A stretch of DNA of 64,000 nucleotides, taken from the NCBI RefSeq assembly GCF_041260665.1, contig NZ_JBGCCT010000003.1, positions 248,001 to 312,000 on the forward strand, written 5' to 3'. Below are positions 16,481-25,015 of the stretch, in pieces (the first letter of the stretch is position 1; the number at the start of each line of letters is the position of its first letter). Under the pieces are notes generated by a model, which was not told the DNA's origin, made no database searches, and was given only the letters and a program-made list of their open reading frames with translations. The stretch comes from Catenulispora sp. GP43. GTDB taxonomy: Bacteria > Actinomycetota > Actinomycetes > Streptomycetales > Catenulisporaceae. A program made the translations under genes and the position numbers.

Positions 16481-17155
16481 CTAATGCGAACGCCCAGGAA
16501 GATGTCGCACGGCGAACGCCGCAGCCTGCGTACGCCGCTGCATGGCCAGCTTCGCCAGGATCCCGGTGATGTAGTTCTTCACCGTCTTCTCGGCCAGGTT
16601 CAGCCGCTCGCCGATCTGCCGGTTGGTCAGCCCCTCGGCGATCAGCTCCAGGATCCGCTTCTCGGAGGTCGTGAGCGAGGCCAGCTTGGAGGCCGCCGCC
16701 TCGCGGTCGGCCTCCCCTGGCACGATGCCCACGCGCAGCCTGCTCAGCAACCGCCCGGTGGCGGTCGGGTCGAGCAACGAGCCCCCGCGCGCCACCGTCC
16801 GGACCGCGTCGACGAGCGCGGAGCCCCTGATGTCCTTCAGCACGTAGCCGGCCGCCCCGGCCATGATCGCGCCGAACAACGCCTCGTCGTCCGAGAACGA
16901 GGTCAGCATCAGACAGCCCAGGTGGGGCATCCGCGACTTGAGCTCGCGGCAGACCTCGATCCCCGAGCCGTCGGGAAGCCGCACGTCCAGCAGGGCGACG
17001 TCCGGCCGGGCGGCCTCGGCCGCGGCCAGGGCCTGCGCGACGGAACCGGCCTGACCGGCCACGTCGATGTCGGGTTCGGCGCTGAGCAGTTCGGCGACGC
17101 CGCGCCGCACCAGTTCGTGGTCGTCCAGGAGGAAGACGCGGATCGAGTCCGCCAT
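16481..17155 (-). CDS. NarL/DevR-type response regulator
   Basis: 224 aa from ATG 17155 (GGGGAAG ribosome site). The receiver domain (5-125) has the DD pair (D11-D12), the phosphoacceptor D57 ([13 protein letters not shown]), the T/S switch and K107-like lysine (GYVLKDI). The C-terminal LuxR-type HTH (about 155-215) reads [35 protein letters not shown]. Overall it most resembles DevR/DosR-like regulators of redox and oxygen response. No histidine kinase is adjacent. It is divergent from the 2-oxoacid dehydrogenase operon across 234 bp, an arrangement also seen next to bkd genes in streptomycetes, so it may control that operon. No clear operator is visible. Confidence 0.88.
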   Translation of the reverse strand: MADSIRVFLLDDHELVRRGVAELLSAEPDIDVAGQAGSVAQALAAAEAARPDVALLDVRLPDGSGIEVCRELKSRMPHLGCLMLTSFSDDEALFGAIMAGAAGYVLKDIRGSALVDAVRTVARGGSLLDPTATGRLLSRLRVGIVPGEADREAAASKLASLTTSEKRILELIAEGLTNRQIGERLNLAEKTVKNYITGILAKLAMQRRTQAAAFAVRHLPGRSH

Positions 17156-17389
17156 GTCCGACTTCCCCGCATCAGCGTGCACATCTACAACATAGCCACG
17201 CTCACATGCTTTCGCGTGTTTGGCGTGGGGCATCGCCCATGCATTCGGCACTGTAACGTGGCCTCTGCACGGCCGAGGGGGATCCACGTCACACCCCGAC
17301 CCGAACTCCACGGCCGCCGCAGCACCTCACCGACCGCGGCGGCGATCCCGCCGTACGTCCGTCTGAGTTACGTGTAGAGGAGACATGTA

Positions 17390-18517
17390 GTGGTGACCTC
17401 ACGCAAGGGCGCGGGTGGAAAGACCGCTGCTAAGAAGAAGGCCGGGGCCGCGGGCCCGGACCTCGTGCAGCTGCTGACCCCCGAAGGGGATCTGGTCGAG
17501 CACCCCGATTACTCGATCGACCTGACGCCCGAGGAGTACCGCGGCCTGTACCGGGACATGGTCCTGGTCCGCCGCATCGACGCCGAAGGCACGGCGCTTC
17601 AGCGCCAGGGCCAGCTGGGCCTGTGGGCCCCGCTGCTGGGCCAGGAGGCCGCGCAGGTCGGCTCCGGCCGCGCGCAGACCGCCGAGGACTTCGCCTTCCC
17701 CACCTACCGCGAGCACGGCGTGGCCTGGTGCCGCGACGTGGACCCGGTGAACCTGCTCGGGATGTTCCGCGGCGTGAACAACGGCGGCTGGGACCCGAAC
17801 GAGAAGAACTTCGCCCTCTACACGATCGTGATCGGCTCCCAGACACTGCACGCCACCGGCTACGCCATGGGCATGCAGCGCGACGGCCGCGAGGCCGCCG
17901 TGATCGCGTACTTCGGCGACGGCGCGTCCTCGCAGGGCGACGTCAACGAGGCGTTCGTCTTCGCCAGCGTGAACAACGCCCCGGTGGTGTTCTTCTGCCA
18001 GAACAACCAGTGGGCCATCTCCGAGCCCAACGAGCGGCAGTTCCGCGTCCCGCTGTACCAGCGGGCCGCCGGCTTCGGCTTCCCGGGCGTGCGCGTGGAC
18101 GGCAACGACGTCCTGGCATGCCTGGCGGTCACCAAGGCCGCCCTGGAGCGCGCCCGCACCGGCAACGGCCCGATGCTGGTCGAGGCCTTCACCTACCGCA
18201 TGGGCGCGCACACCACCTCCGACGACCCGACCCGCTACCGCGACTCCGACGAGTTGGAGGAGTGGAAGGCCAAGGACCCGATCCTGCGCATGCGGGCGTT
18301 CCTGGAGAAGAACAAGTACGCCGACGAGGCGTTCTTCAAGGACGTCGACACCGAGGCGGACACCGTCGCGGCCGACATCCGCGAGCGCTGCGTGTCCATG
18401 CCGGACCCGAAGCCGATCTCGATCTTCGACCACGTCTACGCCGAGCCGCACCCCCTGATGGACGAGGAACGCGCAGAGTACGGGGCTTACTGGGAATCTT
18501 TCGAGGGTGCTCACTGA
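17390..18517 (+). CDS. pdhA: 2-oxoacid dehydrogenase E1 alpha subunit (pyruvate or branched-chain type)
   Basis: 375 aa from GTG 17390 (GAGGAGA ribosome site). A basic Lys/Ala-rich leader (SRKGAGGKTAAKKKAG) precedes the thiamine-diphosphate enzyme core. The ThDP/Mg motif is GDGASSQGDVNEAFVFASVNNAPVVFFCQNN (about 178-208), and the phosphorylation-loop equivalent is YRMGAHTTSDDPTRYR. With the beta subunit it decarboxylates a 2-oxoacid and acetylates the E2 lipoyl arm. Sequence type fits both pyruvate and branched-chain oxoacid E1 of actinomycetes, and the neighbouring response regulator recalls bkd loci, so substrate is open. First gene of an operon whose next start lies one base after its stop. 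No E3 gene is present. Confidence 0.9.
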   Translation: MVTSRKGAGGKTAAKKKAGAAGPDLVQLLTPEGDLVEHPDYSIDLTPEEYRGLYRDMVLVRRIDAEGTALQRQGQLGLWAPLLGQEAAQVGSGRAQTAEDFAFPTYREHGVAWCRDVDPVNLLGMFRGVNNGGWDPNEKNFALYTIVIGSQTLHATGYAMGMQRDGREAAVIAYFGDGASSQGDVNEAFVFASVNNAPVVFFCQNNQWAISEPNERQFRVPLYQRAAGFGFPGVRVDGNDVLACLAVTKAALERARTGNGPMLVEAFTYRMGAHTTSDDPTRYRDSDELEEWKAKDPILRMRAFLEKNKYADEAFFKDVDTEADTVAADIRERCVSMPDPKPISIFDHVYAEPHPLMDEERAEYGAYWESFEGAH

Positions 18518-18518
18518 C

Positions 18519-19514
18519 ATGTCTGACTCGACTTCCAAGACACAGCAGATCAGCCTCGGCAAGGGCTTGAACCTGGGCCTGCGCCGGGCCCTGGAGGACG
18601 ACCCGAAGGTCCTGCTCATGGGCGAGGACATCGGCAAGCTCGGCGGCGTCTTCCGCGTCACCGACGGCCTGCAGAAGGACTTCGGCGACTCGCGGGTCAT
18701 CGACACCCCGCTGGCCGAGTCCGGCATCGTGGGCACCGCAGTGGGCCTGGCGCTGTCCGGCTACCGGCCGGTGGTGGAGATCCAGTTCGACGGGTTCGTC
18801 TACCCGGCCTTCGACCAGATCGTCACCCAGGTCGCCAAGATGCGCGCCCGGGCCCTGGGCAAGGTCAGCATGCCCATCGTGATCCGCATCCCGTTCGGCG
18901 GCGGCATCGGCGCGGTCGAGCACCACTCGGAGTCCCCCGAGGCGTACTTCGCCATGACGGCCGGCCTGCGCGTAGTGGCCGCGTCCAACCCGGTGGACGC
19001 CTACTGGATGATCCAGCAGGCCATCGCCTCCGACGACCCGGTCGTGTTCTTCGAGCCCAAGCGCCGCTACTGGGACAAGGCCGAGCTGGACCCGACCGCG
19101 ACGCCGTACCCGCTGTACGCCTCCCGCGTCGTGCGCGAGGGGACGGACGCGACGCTGGTCGCCTACGGCCCGATGGTGAAGACCTGCCTGGAGGCCGCCG
19201 CGGCGGCCGCGGAGGAGGGCCGCTCGCTGGAGGTCATCGACCTGCGGACGCTGTCCCCGCTGGACCTGGAGCCGGTGTACGCCTCGGTGCGCAAGACCGG
19301 CCGCCTGATCACCGTGCACGAGGCCTCGGTCTTCATGGGCATGGGCGCGGAGGTCGCCGCGAAGGTCACCGAGAAGTGCTTCTACTCCCTGGAGGCACCG
19401 GTCCTGCGCGTCGGCGCCCCGCACACCCCGTACCCGCCGTCGCGGGTCGAGGAGGAGTTCCTGCCGGACCTGGACCGAGTGCTGGACGCCGTCGACCGCG
19501 CGTTCGCGTACTGA
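18519..19514 (+). CDS. 2-oxoacid dehydrogenase E1 beta subunit
   Basis: 331 aa from ATG 18519, one base after the E1 alpha stop, so translation is probably coupled. The family motifs are LLMGEDIGKLGGVFRVTDGLQ, DTPLAESGIVGTAVGLALSGYRPVVEIQF, the RIPFGGGIGAVEHHSESPEAYFA core, and a C-terminal transketolase fold (EVIDLRTLSPLDLEPVYASVRKTGRLITVHEA). E1 beta completes the alpha2-beta2 heterotetramer and forms part of the ThDP site. An in-frame start at 18507 would overlap the E1 alpha gene and is not needed. Confidence 0.92.
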   Translation: MSDSTSKTQQISLGKGLNLGLRRALEDDPKVLLMGEDIGKLGGVFRVTDGLQKDFGDSRVIDTPLAESGIVGTAVGLALSGYRPVVEIQFDGFVYPAFDQIVTQVAKMRARALGKVSMPIVIRIPFGGGIGAVEHHSESPEAYFAMTAGLRVVAASNPVDAYWMIQQAIASDDPVVFFEPKRRYWDKAELDPTATPYPLYASRVVREGTDATLVAYGPMVKTCLEAAAAAAEEGRSLEVIDLRTLSPLDLEPVYASVRKTGRLITVHEASVFMGMGAEVAAKVTEKCFYSLEAPVLRVGAPHTPYPPSRVEEEFLPDLDRVLDAVDRAFAY

Positions 19515-19531
19515 GGGATCGGGAGCACACC

Positions 19532-21028
19532 ATGGGTGAGATCAAGAGATTCAACCTCCCGGACGTCGGCGAGGGCCTGACCGAGGCCGAGATCCTGGCC
19601 TGGTCGGTGAAGGTCGGCGACCTGGTCACGGTCAACCAGATCCTGGTCGAGATCGAGACCGCCAAGGCCGCCGTCGAGCTGCCCTCGCCGTGGGCCGGCA
19701 AGATCGTCGAACTGCTGGTGGAGGAGGGCGCGACGGTCGACGTCGGCACCCCGATCATCGGGATCGACATCGACCCGAGCACGCCGGGCACCGGCGGCGC
19801 CGCGGGCGGCGACGACATGACCGCCGGCGTCGCGGCCACCGCCGAGGCGAAGGCCGCGCCGGCGGCCGACAAGACCGAGAAGCGCGAGCCGGTCCTGGTC
19901 GGCTACGGCGTGAAGCAGGGCGCCTCCACCCGCCGTCCGCGCAAGACCGCGGCGACGCCGTCGGCGGCCGACGTCATGGGCGCCTCGGTCCGCGAGGAGC
20001 CGGTCGCCGACGACCTGCCGGCCCCGGCGTACTACGGCCAGTCCGCGGCGCTCGAGACGGCCGCTCCGGCGGTCCCGACCGCCGCGTCGGCAGCCCCGGC
20101 GGCACCCTCCGCCCCGGCCCCGCCGATCGGCGCGAAGCCGCTGGCCAAGCCGCCGGTCCGCAAGCTCGCCAAGGACCTGGGCGTGGACCTGGCGCTGGTG
20201 ATCGCGACCGGCGCCAACGGCACGGTGACCCGGGAGGACGTCCACGCGGCGGCTTCCGGAACGCCGGCACAGACGCAGACCGCGCCGGCCGCGAACGGCA
20301 CCGCTCCGGCCGCCGCCCCCTTCGTCAACGGCGAGCGCCGCGTCCCGATCAAGGGCGTGCGCAAGGCGACCGCCGCGGCGATGGTGCAGTCGGCGTTCAC
20401 CGCGCCGCACGTCACCGAGTTCCTGACGGTCGACGTCACCCCGACCATGAAGTTCGTGCAGCGCCTCAAGGAGATGCCGGACTTCAAGGGCGTGCGGGTG
20501 TCGCCGCTGCTGCTGGTCGCCAAGGCGTTCCTGGTGGCGATGGCGCGGAACCCGGAGATCAACGCGCGCTGGGACGAGGCGAACGGCGAGATCGTCTACT
20601 TCGACCACGTCACCCTGGGCATCGCGGCGGCCACGCCGCGCGGGCTGATCGTGCCGAACATCAAGGGCGCGGACCTGCTGCCGCTGGTGGAGTTGGGCCG
20701 TGCGCTCAACAACCTCACCGACGTGGCGCGCGAGGGCAAGACCTCGCTGGCGGACATGAGCGGCAGCACGGCGACCATCACCAACGTCGGCGTGTTCGGC
20801 GTGGACACCGGCACCCCGATCCTGAATCCCGGCGAGGCGTCCATCCTGGCGTTCGGCGCGGTGCGGGAGCAGCCGTGGATGCACAAGGGCAAGGTGAAGC
20901 CGCGCCTGGTGACCACGCTCGCGCTGTCCTTCGACCACCGCCTGGTCGACGGCGAGCTGGGGTCGAAGGTGCTGCGGGACATCGGCGCGGTTCTCGCCGA
21001 CCCGCTGAAGGCGCTGGCCTGGAGCTGA
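19532..21028 (+). CDS. 2-oxoacid dehydrogenase E2 acyltransferase
   Basis: 498 aa from ATG 19532 (GGGAGC ribosome site), 17 bp after E1 beta. One lipoyl domain (1-80) carries the lipoylated lysine K45 in EIETAKAAVELPSPW. A peripheral-subunit-binding domain (about 207-240, VRKLAKDLGVDLALVIATGANGTVTREDV) sits between two Ala/Pro-rich swinging linkers. The CoA acyltransferase catalytic domain (about 265-498) ends with the active-site FDHRLVDG. It moves the acyl group to CoA and forms the core of the complex. With a single lipoyl domain it is E2 of pyruvate or branched-chain type. It is the last gene of the operon; a strong hairpin follows. Confidence 0.93.
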   Translation: MGEIKRFNLPDVGEGLTEAEILAWSVKVGDLVTVNQILVEIETAKAAVELPSPWAGKIVELLVEEGATVDVGTPIIGIDIDPSTPGTGGAAGGDDMTAGVAATAEAKAAPAADKTEKREPVLVGYGVKQGASTRRPRKTAATPSAADVMGASVREEPVADDLPAPAYYGQSAALETAAPAVPTAASAAPAAPSAPAPPIGAKPLAKPPVRKLAKDLGVDLALVIATGANGTVTREDVHAAASGTPAQTQTAPAANGTAPAAAPFVNGERRVPIKGVRKATAAAMVQSAFTAPHVTEFLTVDVTPTMKFVQRLKEMPDFKGVRVSPLLLVAKAFLVAMARNPEINARWDEANGEIVYFDHVTLGIAAATPRGLIVPNIKGADLLPLVELGRALNNLTDVAREGKTSLADMSGSTATITNVGVFGVDTGTPILNPGEASILAFGAVREQPWMHKGKVKPRLVTTLALSFDHRLVDGELGSKVLRDIGAVLADPLKALAWS

Positions 21029-21072
21029 TTTCGTTAGAGGACCCCCGCGGGGATCCCTATAGCGAACCAATA

Positions 21073-21109
21073 CAGAGGCGCACCGGTTCTCAGAACCGGT
21101 GCGCCTCTG
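21073..21109. terminator. Perfect 18-bp stem hairpin after the E2 gene
   Basis: Two exactly complementary 18-nt arms (21073-21090 and 21092-21109) around a single central base. There is no T tract on either side. It sits 45 bp after the E2 stop and ends 14 nt before the next ATG, so it likely terminates the operon and also insulates the next promoter. Confidence 0.75.
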
Positions 21110-21123
21110 GCACGATCGACAGT

Positions 21124-21918
21124 ATGCGCGTATCGCTCATGCAGCTCGCGGTCGACGACGCGGAAGCGCCGGAGGACCGCTGGACCCGTGTGGTGAAGCT
21201 GGTCGAGGCCGAACGGGAGACCGGCGCGGAGCTGGTCGTCCTGCCCGAACTCTGGGTGGCGGGCGGCTTCGACTACAAGAGCTGGAGCAGTCACGCGGAC
21301 CCGCTTGCCGACAGCAAGCCGATCGCCGCTTTGGAGAAGGTGCGGACGCACGAGGGCTCGGGCCCTGAGATGTGGCTGCACTTCGGTTCCTACGTGGAGC
21401 GCACCCCTGAGGGGATTCTCTATAACACCTCGGTTCTCCGTGGACCCGACGGCAAGCAGGCGCAGTACCGGAAGATCCACCGGTTCGGCTTCAGCGAGGG
21501 CGAGGCGACCCTGATGGGGCCCGGGAAGGACATCGTCACCGTCTCCTCCCCATGGGGAACGCTGGGACTGGCCACGTGCTACGACCTCCGCTTCCCGGAG
21601 CTGTTCCGCCGCCTCCTGAATCAGGGCATGGAGCACATGGTGATGTGCTCCGCCTGGCCCGCCAAGCGGATCGAGCACTGGCGCGTGCTCCTCAAGGCCC
21701 GCGCGATCGAGAACCAGGTGTTCGTCTTCGCCACCAACTGCGTGGGGACGAACGGGGGCGTGGCCCTCGGCGGACGTTCGGCGGTCATCGACCCCTGGGG
21801 GAACGTCGTCGCCGAGGCGGGTACCGGTGAAGAGGTCCTGCGGGTGGACGTCGATCCGGCACTGGTCGCCCAGACGCGTAGCGCGTTGCCAGTCCTCAAC
21901 GATCGCCGCCTGCGCTGA
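21124..21918 (+). CDS. Carbon-nitrogen hydrolase (nitrilase superfamily amidohydrolase)
   Basis: 264 aa from ATG 21124. The catalytic Glu-Lys-Cys triad is visible: ELVVLPELW (Glu), YRKIHRFGF (Lys) and LATCYDLRFPELFR (Cys). Length and the RFPELFRRLLNQG segment are like the omega-amidase/YafV-type branch, which deaminates alpha-ketoglutaramate and alpha-ketosuccinamate, but the substrate cannot be fixed from sequence. It is cytosolic. There is no room for a ribosome site: only 14 nt separate the ATG from the hairpin. CACGAT 7 nt upstream of the ATG may be a -10 box of a leaderless mRNA. Confidence 0.9.
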   Translation: MRVSLMQLAVDDAEAPEDRWTRVVKLVEAERETGAELVVLPELWVAGGFDYKSWSSHADPLADSKPIAALEKVRTHEGSGPEMWLHFGSYVERTPEGILYNTSVLRGPDGKQAQYRKIHRFGFSEGEATLMGPGKDIVTVSSPWGTLGLATCYDLRFPELFRRLLNQGMEHMVMCSAWPAKRIEHWRVLLKARAIENQVFVFATNCVGTNGGVALGGRSAVIDPWGNVVAEAGTGEEVLRVDVDPALVAQTRSALPVLNDRRLR

Positions 21919-21987
21919 GGCCCGGGGCGCTCCGGGTCGACCTGCTGCCCCATAATGGCCGGGACGCCGTACAGGGGAGGCTTGACG

Positions 21988-23664
21988 TTGAATATGAACG
22001 GCAACGTACACAGAGGGGAGCCCGCAGCCACCGACCACGTCGGCCCGTACCTGCTCATCACCCAGCTCGGCTCCGGTGCAATGGGCCAGGTGTTCCTCGG
22101 AACGGACGCGGCCGGACGACAGGCCGCGGTCAAGGTGGTCCGCTCCGACCTGGCCGACATCCCGGCCTTCCGTAAGCGCTTCTCGCGGGAGTTGCAGGTA
22201 GCAGAGCGCATACACAGTCCCCGTATAGCGGAGATCTACGACGCGCAGACGGAGAGCGGGCGTCCGTGGCTCGCGACGGAGTACGTGCCCGGCCCGACAC
22301 TGCAGGAAACGGTGGACCAAGGCGGCTGCTTCGACAACCAGCGTCTTCGGGCCCTGGCCGTGGCGATCGCCGAGGCCCTCCTCGCCATCCATGCCGCGGA
22401 GGTCGTCCACCGCGACCTCAAGCCCGCGAACGTCCTTCTCGGCCCGGACGGCCCCAAGGTCATCGACTTCGGCGTGGCCCGGGCCTTGGACGCCTCGCTC
22501 CTGACCAACACGGGCCAGACGCTCGGCACGCCGGCGTACATGTCCCCTGAGCAAGCCGACGGACGCTCTGTGGAGAGCCCTTCCGACGTCTTCGCACTGG
22601 GCTCGCTCCTGGTCTTCGCCGCGACCGGACGCCTGGCCTTCGGCGACGGGGCACCGCTGGCGATCCTGCACCGCGTCGTCAACAACGAGCCGGACCTCAC
22701 CGGCGTCGCCGAAGGCGACGCGGAACTGCGCCGGGTCATCGAGGGCTGTCTCGCCAAGGAACCCACGGACCGGCCTTCGCCACAGCAGATCAAGGACGCG
22801 CTCGGCGCCGTCGCATGGCAGCCGCTCACCGGAGTCGCCTGGCAGCAACCGCCGCTTGGCGTGGGATTACCGCTCACCGCGAGCGAAGCAGCCGACCTGC
22901 AGACGGTCGCCCTCACGCCGAAGCGGACGAACAAGCGGGCCGTCGTGATCTCCGCGGCCACAGTCGGCGCGCTCATCCTGGCTGCCGTCGCCGTCGTGGA
23001 GAGCACCGGCGGCGGCGGTGGAAAAGGAGACACGGCGGCGGAGCGCGCACGCACCGGCAGCACGATGTCCAGCAGCCAGAACGGCGGCGGCGCCTTCCCG
23101 CCCACCGCCGGCTCTTCCAGCGCCAGCGGGCAACCGGCCTCCAGCAGTACGCCGTCTCCGACATCGAGCGCCCCTGTCGCCCCGGTGAAGCCGGGCAGCG
23201 GCGCCACGACTCCGGCTCAGGGCAACTCCGTGCCGGTCACGATCACCGTTCCGGGCACCACCGCGAACGGCGGCCAGAACAAACCGCCGGCCTCGTCGAC
23301 GTCACACCCGGCGACCCACCCCTCGACCACGCACACGACGGCGGCCCCGCCCCCGCAGCCGGTCAACAACGCGCCCGGCTCCGTCACCGGCGTCGGCGCC
23401 AAGATCCCGGCCTGGTTCGGCGAGGCCACCGTCAACGCGTACTGGAACGCGGACGCCGGGGCGACCAGCTACGTCCTGCACTACACCATCGACGGCGGCG
23501 GCGATCAGTACGTCCCGGTCAACGGGACGTCGTCCTCCTACATGCTTCCGGCGGGGAGCACCTCCTGCATCCAGGTCCAGGCGATCAACCAGTACGGCAA
23601 ATCCGCCTATGCGCCGTCGCCGCCGCTGTGCTTCAACTCCGCCGGCCAGCAGGTCGGCAGCTGA
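21988..23664 (+). CDS. Hanks-type Ser/Thr protein kinase with extracellular fibronectin-III-like domain
   Basis: 558 aa if translation starts at TTG 21988, 7 nt after GGGGAGG; ATG 21994 (two codons later) or ATG 21955 are alternatives. Kinase domain about 15-275: P-loop GSGAMG (28-33), catalytic K49, HRD at 141-143 (VHRDLKPANV), DFG at 160-162, then the GTPAYMSPEQ loop. A membrane helix (about 303-325, VVISAATVGALILAAVAVV) leads to a long Ser/Thr/Pro-rich stalk and a C-terminal ~85-residue fibronectin-type-III-like domain (VNAYWNADAGATSYVLHYTI... CIQVQAINQYGKSAYAPSPPLCF). There are no PASTA repeats, so the ligand is not peptidoglycan in the usual PknB way; carbohydrate or protein contact is possible. 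The gene stands alone. Confidence 0.88.
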   Translation: MNMNGNVHRGEPAATDHVGPYLLITQLGSGAMGQVFLGTDAAGRQAAVKVVRSDLADIPAFRKRFSRELQVAERIHSPRIAEIYDAQTESGRPWLATEYVPGPTLQETVDQGGCFDNQRLRALAVAIAEALLAIHAAEVVHRDLKPANVLLGPDGPKVIDFGVARALDASLLTNTGQTLGTPAYMSPEQADGRSVESPSDVFALGSLLVFAATGRLAFGDGAPLAILHRVVNNEPDLTGVAEGDAELRRVIEGCLAKEPTDRPSPQQIKDALGAVAWQPLTGVAWQQPPLGVGLPLTASEAADLQTVALTPKRTNKRAVVISAATVGALILAAVAVVESTGGGGGKGDTAAERARTGSTMSSSQNGGGAFPPTAGSSSASGQPASSSTPSPTSSAPVAPVKPGSGATTPAQGNSVPVTITVPGTTANGGQNKPPASSTSHPATHPSTTHTTAAPPPQPVNNAPGSVTGVGAKIPAWFGEATVNAYWNADAGATSYVLHYTIDGGGDQYVPVNGTSSSYMLPAGSTSCIQVQAINQYGKSAYAPSPPLCFNSAGQQVGS

Positions 23665-23695
23665 ACTGCCGCTCCACCCCTACCGATCAGTAAGT

Positions 23696-23706
23696 TACCG
23701 GCGGTA
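23696..23706. promoter_or_regulatory. Short palindrome over the -10 of the SDR gene
   Basis: TACCG-G-CGGTA overlaps the first bases of the TAGGGT -10-like element (23705-23710) that stands 6 nt before ATG 23717. A second TACCG is at 23681-23685. It could be a repressor site; the regulator is not identified. Confidence 0.35.
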
Positions 23707-23716
23707 GGGTTTGCTC

Positions 23717-24649
23717 ATGGGAACCTGGGGACCGCAAGGCGTCAGCGGAAAAGTCGTGGTCATCACCGGTGCGGCGCGCGGGATCGGCGCGGACGCGGCC
23801 CGCCGCCTGGCCCGCGGCGGGGCGAAGGTCGCGCTGGTCGGCCTGGAGCCCGAGGAACTGCGCAAGACCGCGGAGTCCTGCGGCCCCGACGCGACCGCGT
23901 GGGACGCGGACGTGACGAGCTGGGAGCAGCTCGGCGCGGCGATCGACGGCATCGTCGACCACTACGGCGGCATCGACGTCGTCGTGGCCAACGCCGGTGT
24001 CGCGCCGACCGGCTTCATCCGCTCGATCGACCCGGCGGCGTTCGAGCGCACCGTCGAGATCAACCTGCTCGGTGTCTGGCGGACGGTCCGCACCGCGCTC
24101 CCGCACGTCATCAAGAACAAGGGCTACGTCCTCGTGGTCTCCTCCGCGGCGGCGCTCATCCATCCCCCTGCGCTCGCCGCCTATACGGCGTCCAAGGCCG
24201 GCGCTGAAGCGTTCGGCGACAGCCTGCGCGCCGAAGTGAAGCACCTCGGCGTGGATGTGGGCGTCGCCTACTTCTCCTGGATCAAGACGGATCTGGTGAC
24301 AAGTGCGGACGCGCATCCAGTCTTGGGCAAGTTCCGTAAGAGCGCGCCCGGGCCGGCGTCCCGCGTGTATCCGTTGGAGAAGGTCGGCCAAGCGGTCGCG
24401 GATGGAATCGCTAAGCGCAGCCGCGTTATCTGCGTTCCCTCCTGGGTCAACCACCTGCGCCGCATCCACGGGATGCTGCCGGCGATCGTGGAGAAGGCCA
24501 ACGCCCGCGCCACGATCCGAGCGGACCGCGAGATGCTCGCGGACATCGAGAAGCGCGGCGTCGAGGCTTCCTCCCGGCTGACCGGCCCGGGCGGCGCGGC
24601 CGCACAGGCGGCGACACCGCCGGCGGCCAAGGTGTTAGCCGAGGACTGA
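23717..24649 (+). CDS. Short-chain dehydrogenase/reductase
   Basis: 310 aa from ATG 23717. Classical SDR motifs: TGAARGIG (cofactor loop, about 15-22), NAGV (about 93-96), catalytic Ser in VVSSAAA and YTASK (Tyr-x-x-x-Lys), with a ~50-residue C-terminal extension. The extension, and the text PSWVNHLRRIHGMLPAIVEKA, is typical of longer mycobacterial/actinomycete SDRs thought to act on lipids (CmrA-like mycolate or keto-lipid reductases); the actual substrate is unknown. Probably leaderless: TAGGGT lies 6 nt before the ATG and there is no ribosome site. Its last 15 nt overlap the 3' end of the DUF3037 gene on the opposite strand. Confidence 0.9.
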   Translation: MGTWGPQGVSGKVVVITGAARGIGADAARRLARGGAKVALVGLEPEELRKTAESCGPDATAWDADVTSWEQLGAAIDGIVDHYGGIDVVVANAGVAPTGFIRSIDPAAFERTVEINLLGVWRTVRTALPHVIKNKGYVLVVSSAAALIHPPALAAYTASKAGAEAFGDSLRAEVKHLGVDVGVAYFSWIKTDLVTSADAHPVLGKFRKSAPGPASRVYPLEKVGQAVADGIAKRSRVICVPSWVNHLRRIHGMLPAIVEKANARATIRADREMLADIEKRGVEASSRLTGPGGAAAQAATPPAAKVLAED

Positions 24650-25015
24650 TCCGGCCAGTCGGTCCAGGGCCGCCGCGGGATCGGCGGTGAGCCCGGTGTG
24701 CACCGGTCCCGGCTGCACCACGGTCGACCGCGGCGCGATCAGCCACCGGAACCGCCGGCCCAGCGCGTCCTGGCCGGCGGGGCCGGATTCCGGGCCGCCG
24801 CAGCAGACCTTCGAGACGGCGCTGAGCAGAGCCTCGATCCCCTCGACGTCCGCAGTGGGATCCAGTGCGCGCACCCGCACGGAGTCCAGCTGCGTCGCGC
24901 ATCCGAGGAAGTCGAGCTGCTGGCAGTAGAGCACCACGCCGATGTTCACGTACTCCCCGCGCTCCACACGGGGAACGGCGCGCAGTACCGAGTACTCGTA
25001 AGGCTGAACGCTCAT
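24635..25015 (-). CDS. DUF3037 protein
   Basis: 126 aa from ATG 25015, overlapping the preceding HipA-like stop by four bases (ATGA). The start MSVQPYEYSVLRAVPRVERGEYVNIGVVLYCQ is the DUF3037 signature; the rest is a compact alpha/beta protein with a Cys-rich middle (VCCGGPESGPAG). The function is unknown. The family regularly sits beside HipA-like kinases in many bacteria, which suggests that the two proteins work together. Being the second, translationally coupled gene, it could be a modulator of the kinase-like protein. There is no DNA-binding motif of the HipB type. Confidence 0.8.
   Translation of the reverse strand: MSVQPYEYSVLRAVPRVERGEYVNIGVVLYCQQLDFLGCATQLDSVRVRALDPTADVEGIEALLSAVSKVCCGGPESGPAGQDALGRRFRWLIAPRSTVVQPGPVHTGLTADPAAALDRLAGSVLG

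Noticed and set aside
17156-17389. Regulator binding sites between the response regulator and the E1 alpha gene
   Set aside because: Only short GC-rich repeats are visible; no dyad stands out from the background.
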